From a virus: a DNA stretch of 41,393 nt. The number at the start of each line of letters is the position of its first letter. The stretch's first letter is position 1. The position numbers and the translations under genes are program-made. The notes beneath the pieces are model-generated. The model saw only the letters and a program-made list of their open reading frames with translations, searched no databases and was not told where the DNA came from. Location: positions 1 through 41,393 of the IMG/VR virus record IMGVR_UViG_3300031227_000128. The stretch is one strand, 5' to 3'. Below, in pieces: positions 38,701 through 41,393 of this stretch.

Positions 38701-41393
38701 CTGCTTCATGCGCCGCATATAGAACGCCAGGTGAAACAGTTCCCGTGCGGTCAGGGGACGGGCGATCTGGTGCTCGATGGCCGCTATATTGGCATTGTAA
38801 CGCAGGTTCCGCGGACAGATGGTATCCAGATCCACACTGAGGACATAGTCGGCATTGGAGCGGATCGGGGACCGTCGCTCAGACGGATCGACCGCGTGCG
38901 GCAGGAACTGGGGCTTAGCCGCCAGGATCTGCGCGGTTTGGCGGATCGCTTTGATTAAGTCTGGGATCTTTCGCCGCACGGAGGCCGGGGCGGACCCGGC
39001 TTGTTTTCTGAGTTCGGCCTCCCAGGCAGGGAGTGTCTCAATGGAATACTTGGTCGGGGTGGGCGGTCTTATGCTTTGGGTGGCAGGGTCGTAGCCGGTG
39101 CCGTTTTCTTGGCGCGGAGCTTTCGCTCGGCCCTCCACTTTTTCAGGAAGCGCCACTCGCTGGTCGTCACCGGTTCGATCGAGGGTTGCCTCGTTGGCAG
39201 CGGTATGGGTTGTGGGAACTTGATTACCATGTGGTTCATTATCGGCTTTCCCCACCGACTTGTCAAGGGATTTTTTCGGGGCTTGATATTTCGGCAGCGG
39301 CGGGGTGCTTTTTCCAGGGCTATTGGTTACGCCGGAATCAGTCTTACCTCCCCCGCGTGCCGCTTGTTTTTGGAGGGCCTCTGCCACGGCTACCGCCACT
39401 CGTTCTGCCTCTGCCGGCGTGACGGCACCGCCCCGCCGGGCCAGGCGGGTAGCGCGTCCGCGTGGACCTGTGTACGGTTCTTCTTTCTGTTGAGATTCAA
39501 ACGCTTCCGTCGCGGTCATGTCTGCCCGTATTATCTGCCATCCCGCGGGGAGCTGGGCCCGGGTTAGGGCCGCTTCATAGGGCGGATTGCTTTTCGCCCC
39601 GAATCCGCCCGGCAGATCCACATAGACCATATTTTTCCCGTAGACATCCCCACTCAGGGTTGTGGGGATATTGTGCTGGTTCAATGCGTCCACTAATGGC
39701 TTCACCTTGGGGTTGATGGCCACATCATTTGTTTGTTCAATTTGGGTGCGGGTCTGTCTCTGGGCCTTGTTTTCCCGCACCTGGTGCTGGACTTCGCTGG
39801 CTTTTTGGGCCTGAGTTTTACGTTGGTATGCTTCCCCGGTCCGTACCCTCTCGAAGGTGGCTTCAGCACTCGTGGCGCCGAATTTCTCCAGTAATCTCTT
39901 GAAGAATACGCGGATCTTGCGGAAGACCGGATGATGCGTGTCCCCTTTCCAGTCCGCGTACGCCTGGGCCATGGTTTCCTCATCGCCGTAGCGCCGGTCC
40001 AAGGACCGTTTCTCGCCCTCGGTCAGAGCCATGTCCATGGCGACATGGAACGATTCGTGGTCCAGGGTGTTGACCGGATTCTGGGATTGTTTCGACAGGA
40101 GGATCAGCTGGGCAGGTTGGATCACTTTCCCGGTGGTCTGGTCGGTGACCTGGATCCAGGGCTGGGGGATCGTGGTGCCGGCAACGTATTGTCCTTCCTC
40201 GAGTTGTGTCTGCCCGTATCCCTCTTCGAGTGCTTGCGGGTCGGGATCGATCTGTTCCGCGGTTTCGATCAGGATGGGCGATTTGGGACGATTCGGCATG
40301 GTGACCAGGTAGCTGTGTTCCCCGGGCATCCGTCCACCTACCTCGGTAATATCGGTGGCGGTGGGGAAGGCAGCCTCTACCATCGCCTGATTCAGGGTCC
40401 CTGGCGTGGGTGGGGTCGTAGCTTCCGGTTGGGTTTCTATAGGAGGGGTTGCTTTGGCTGCCGGTGTCGGCTGTCCCGTCGGTTCCGCACTGGCCGCCGG
40501 CGGGGCAGCTTGCTCGACAACCGGTGCTGCGGCAGCCTCCTGCGTTTCGGCCTGCGCCGGAGTAGTAGGGGTAGGGGTAGGGGTCGGGGATGGCGGCTCT
40601 TTGATTTCCAGCGGTCCCAGGTGCTCCGTCGCATCCTGCAGGTTGTTGACGGGCGCGGGTACTGGTATGTCGGTGGTCGGGGTGGTCGGGGTGGTCGGGG
40701 TGGTCGGGGTGGTCGGGGTGGTCCGTCGCTCCAGCTCCGCCGTTATGGCTGGATCTCCCTGGTTTTGGTCGGAAAAGTCTGCCAATTCTTCATCGGTCAT
40801 ATTGGCGAGGATGATTCCCATCATAGGAGTCTCACTGGCCGCTGCACCTGCTGCGAGGCCGCCAGGGGGAAGCTGGTTCCCCGTAGGAGGGGGTGTTTTG
40901 CCGTCAGCGGCGGATGGGGGCGTCTGAGTAGGTTCTATTATTTTTTGCACTCCGCTTCCGATCGCGACGGTACCGCCACCGGTAAACGCCGCGGGCAGCC
41001 CCACCATGGCCAGTTTCTCGAGGTAGCCCAGGATCCCCTCCTCTTCCGTATAGATCGGGATGTCGGCCACTGCGAACATCGTGGTAGATTGGGCCAGTTC
41101 CTGCAGCATCTCTTCCAACGCCTCCCCCAACGCTCCACTCATCGCCGCGACCAGCAGGTGTTTCTCCTCCATCTCGAGCATCCCTTTGCCGAACTTCTCC
41201 ATGAACTTCCGGATCGCCCGTCCCTGCAGGGCACTCTTACCGCCGGAGATCATTCGCAGCAGGTGACTGGCCTGGGTCTGTTCGATCGCCCCGGCCACCG
41301 GGCCGTAGATGTTCTTAACGAGCTTGGCTTTCTCCAGCTGCTCGGGCGTGATCGGCCCGTCACCGTTGGCCTCCATAAAATAATCCAGCGTGG
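32743..41393 (-). CDS. Giant polyvalent virion protein (3,165 aa in total; runs off the right edge)
   Basis: Joined with 1-1114 it has 3,165 aa. In whole-protein numbering: hydrophobic N-terminal helices (about 235-262, 390-430), a Pro/Thr linker (about 505-525), a zincin domain with HESFH (728-732) and a downstream acidic/AYADW segment, a Cys-containing barrel-like domain (about 1120-1520; C1142, CLYC 1184-1187), a phage polyvalent segment with EEFQSDWHQQGR (about 1867-1878) and QQTERYDL (about 2060), and a C-terminal region (about 2340-2950) like LPD38-type domains (FGRSGTTISAMRFFFLAPGF). Probably ejected with DNA to act on the host. Domain names beyond the motifs are inference. Confidence 0.85.
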   Translation of the reverse strand, partial: TLDYFMEANGDGPITPEQLEKAKLVKNIYGPVAGAIEQTQASHLLRMISGGKSALQGRAIRKFMEKFGKGMLEMEEKHLLVAAMSGALGEALEEMLQELAQSTTMFAVADIPIYTEEEGILGYLEKLAMVGLPAAFTGGGTVAIGSGVQKIIEPTQTPPSAADGKTPPPTGNQLPPGGLAAGAAASETPMMGIILANMTDEELADFSDQNQGDPAITAELERRTTPTTPTTPTTPTTPTTDIPVPAPVNNLQDATEHLGPLEIKEPPSPTPTPTPTTPAQAETQEAAAAPVVEQAAPPAASAEPTGQPTPAAKATPPIETQPEATTPPTPGTLNQAMVEAAFPTATDITEVGGRMPGEHSYLVTMPNRPKSPILIETAEQIDPDPQALEEGYGQTQLEEGQYVAGTTIPQPWIQVTDQTTGKVIQPAQLILLSKQSQNPVNTLDHESFHVAMDMALTEGEKRSLDRRYGDEETMAQAYADWKGDTHHPVFRKIRVFFKRLLEKFGATSAEATFERVRTGEAYQRKTQAQKASEVQHQVRENKAQRQTRTQIEQTNDVAINPKVKPLVDALNQHNIPTTLSGDVYGKNMVYVDLPGGFGAKSNPPYEAALTRAQLPAGWQIIRADMTATEAFESQQKEEPYTGPRGRATRLARRGGAVTPAEAERVAVAVAEALQKQAARGGGKTDSGVTNSPGKSTPPLPKYQAPKKSLDKSVGKADNEPHGNQVPTTHTAANEATLDRTGDDQRVALPEKVEGRAKAPRQENGTGYDPATQSIRPPTPTKYSIETLPAWEAELRKQAGSAPASVRRKIPDLIKAIRQTAQILAAKPQFLPHAVDPSERRSPIRSNADYVLSVDLDTICPRNLRYNANIAAIEHQIARPLTARELFHLAFYMRRMKQMVPCLYCYVEGARRNYRAGRAPVLESKRQIFGVLDAQPERTRIPRKQLEKLLYGTSRSKQKLALLEEWIEEWKEDRAQNRPHAAMDDRLFVDEDYRSEHSQDERVARDLETARGNAQAISVAKIATGYNEYLDQVRKITAGEWEKIDARAGLRGFSNSDFKVDHIIDLMQLITDVAAEGGGHPMHFYTKQADFVRIFGATRMRINMSIAARGGENGIEITPNTDDGMEWDEVQKLAKQYADAGVMFMASNDAQVVWGLDQDWIQLIIPFHRSGIPAEVYHTMGWEDYTRKQNDTWRDRKAHQGEDVPHLEYAQHQNNRAKFLQQCKELDLVPRFEGIVMPNGQPVTTHPGYMKLVTDTAVQSKQKVVIPRFNYAAAATIIRGWQQAEGYSKDNQADQGTVKDIIDYYITPGTKRSFQDMPESVEAFEYLQQEQQKQVGKYQVLSDEKGRKYQVRSKLTPDLYLKSVRVIEEKMGKSMPVRQLEKMLLKAGIKKDEWDWTGLAGLLQSMDENESITKVEVLQWIKDHDVQLVEDLRTQSHLIDVFDWRKEHREEIEALEQEGISTRGGDDDNPLRFHIHVGDDLLTIRGYAEAERMYKKGTITEEVKIRLLALMESAYNDLTEDQTEYGKYTLGGGENYRELLLIKPPAGGDKVYQSPHFNMAKNLLMHTRFSDHRNEADGGRVLLVEEFQSDWHQQGREYGYQDDPIAYQEFHKKLQDEVDAAENRATKARARYNKYIQEELGRNISDTLIFRSDTQEGFEGVRIFHTTNETFLSAKKYDDPKMKNYYLLQYYIKPNDPGLKTEHTSEQLAEFQPLHAQLYETGDRARWLRRNLVGLEEDTGQLAPDAPFKKNWPDLTFKRMLLMAAQENYDYLAWTTGAQQTERYDLGDQVDMIKLDSRHGQEGRSWLMKAYKNDVQRIDKIIPDAELGEYVGVEIAKKARAGVYEFTGDDLQVGGQGMKTFYDEMIPHIANKLVKKHGLKTESIEIDVSTYAGASHTGRGESPHTHAIKITEELRTALQKGLPKYQVSGQEADGGKDAQTAAAKLNDEFAKLDRMQRRGGLGPKKLTEVQTRLGEIATELERRDRQVRGKQVEELENARPRKFETPEEYWTWKQDQSQSTGFNEEAPAKDAELDRLFAAAAARRTARQQTNWLGRTLKKVQTAFLAAVEPAKLTEQLDKNVHTQIIEFAALPEKEGLRWTLEKVATLGDMTIGQLRDKMAHLKPQQQEDIMMALGKPYSEEGKQLQRDALGRIGDDKELSDYVFAMRQIYDYNYKLLLSMDMDATYYEDYFYGAWKKTHKAVNALEHYKTTTTFLKHKILPSVADGVALGLELKDINPVDNARREMLGILRLASIRKLKKELLESSHGVAVIERLNASDEQLAEWKMIPDPQLNGLLFHPDVARHVSNMIAVNKTSQRGWKQFRQAVHMMNAIKFLVPFFHLRTIMAQAMVDTGLGGFLVPTRWKLKGKFKKDDPIFATGEYQEYLGLGGSHTGSLEDDIHQGINRLLKHNDDKWAWKFPLKGLDISIKGYKALSNFVFDNYIPYIKYIKYRQQVDSYLRKEGTEPDARAKIKMIKEGQNFYGEMNEKVLFGRSGTTISAMRFFFLAPGFREGNYRTMYKALGVAYDKEGGPRGRAWRSALNVPQYLFFTWLTASIANMILTGEPPEVPEDEDELRDQFKIKVPGMTDRYDRPLYIDIMTSDKDYYEQLVKPLWQATLGGDPQEASQTAVQNFIKTMGGMKSSVLGIAKDVVTVAMREVLVNWKGDEVFYQTEPASIKAAKFAGHIWERVEPIPFSSGRHLFRQTNSKLISAAGAIIGVRGTISEQDKKVSELWRHAYDLSAQREEKSKTIRNLEITPAEIHKFNLQVDAVIAHPLVDDELAERLERIKLKSLSYYEDSAASRTWKETLAEAEALMNSGKRNQVGALVRQWNTDHPGRTGMTMLDVMNRMQYRIRQNIKSPQRREQQRIPKGARRRTPERATP
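40676..40722. repeat. Nine-base microsatellite in the giant gene (Pro-Thr-Thr repeat)
   Basis: Tandem GGTCGGGGT units code for a TTP run. A near-identical, shorter array lies in the scaffold gene at about 14535-14565. Length is a multiple of three, so copy-number change keeps the frame. Confidence 0.75.
41127..41393. repeat. Right copy of 267-bp terminal redundancy
   Basis: Same sequence as bases 1-267 with three synonymous differences. Shows that the ends overlap. Confidence 0.93.

Noticed and set aside
32743-41393. Virion RNA polymerase of the N4 type, suggested by gene size
   Set aside because: No polymerase motifs were seen in the chain, while peptidase and polyvalent motifs are present.

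Overview
This 41,393-base window looks like one complete, circularly closing genome of a tailed, podovirus-type temperate phage that infects a bacterium. It is probably an uncultured, metagenome-type assembly. Bases 1-267 recur at 41127-41393 with only three mismatches, so the unit is about 41,126 bp. The three mismatches all fall in third codon positions of one gene, which points to strain variation rather than read error. The host cannot be named. It is bacterial, because a phage-borne tRNA-Pro fragment starts with the bacterial C1. A Gram-negative envelope is suggested by an Rz1-like proline-rich lipoprotein and Sec-type signal peptides.

Nearly everything is transcribed on the minus strand (read right to left). 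A control region at about 31.2-31.5 kb separates the one confident plus-strand gene, a tyrosine integrase (31471-32349), from the leftward early genes. This region holds palindromes, a strong promoter for the integrase and a 44-nt 5'-half of tRNA-Pro(GGG), the likely attP core. The early leader carries a 121-aa gene, a tRNA-like element whose anticodon arm is replaced by a long hairpin, and a rho-independent terminator. The early operon follows (30.6 to 19.5 kb). It encodes a basic protein, an ASCH protein, a lambda-O-like initiator with four 20-bp iterons inside the gene, a zinc-ribbon protein, a DUF2303/YfdQ-like protein, a possible lysis-like membrane/lipoprotein set, an FtsK-gamma-like mini-protein, two tandem dNMP-kinase paralogues, a second tyrosine recombinase, a 450-bp block of five-base-periodic repeats, an uncharacterised (possibly RAMP-like) protein, and small membrane and regulatory proteins.

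A terminator and AT-rich palindrome at 19.45-19.53 kb precede the late operon. It runs from 19.4 kb to base 1 and continues across the closure from 41.1 to 32.3 kb. Its order is TerS, TerL, small acidic protein, portal, scaffold-like protein, N4-gp56-type major capsid, head fibre/decoration protein, two glycosyltransferases, beta-helix tailspike, adaptor, exported structural protein, gp10-like tail protein, tail fibre, two ejection-type proteins, and one giant polyvalent protein. The giant protein is 3,165 aa once the two window ends are joined. It contains a zincin (HESFH), a Cys-containing radical-SAM-like domain and phage polyvalent (LPD-type) segments. A small one-TM protein closes the operon.

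The most unusual items are the five-base-periodic TCNNR block with four Shine-Dalgarno-like 18-mers (22131-22578), the tRNA-like element with a remodelled anticodon arm (30772-30865), the giant protein that is split by the window ends, and the glycosyltransferase pair inside the virion operon.
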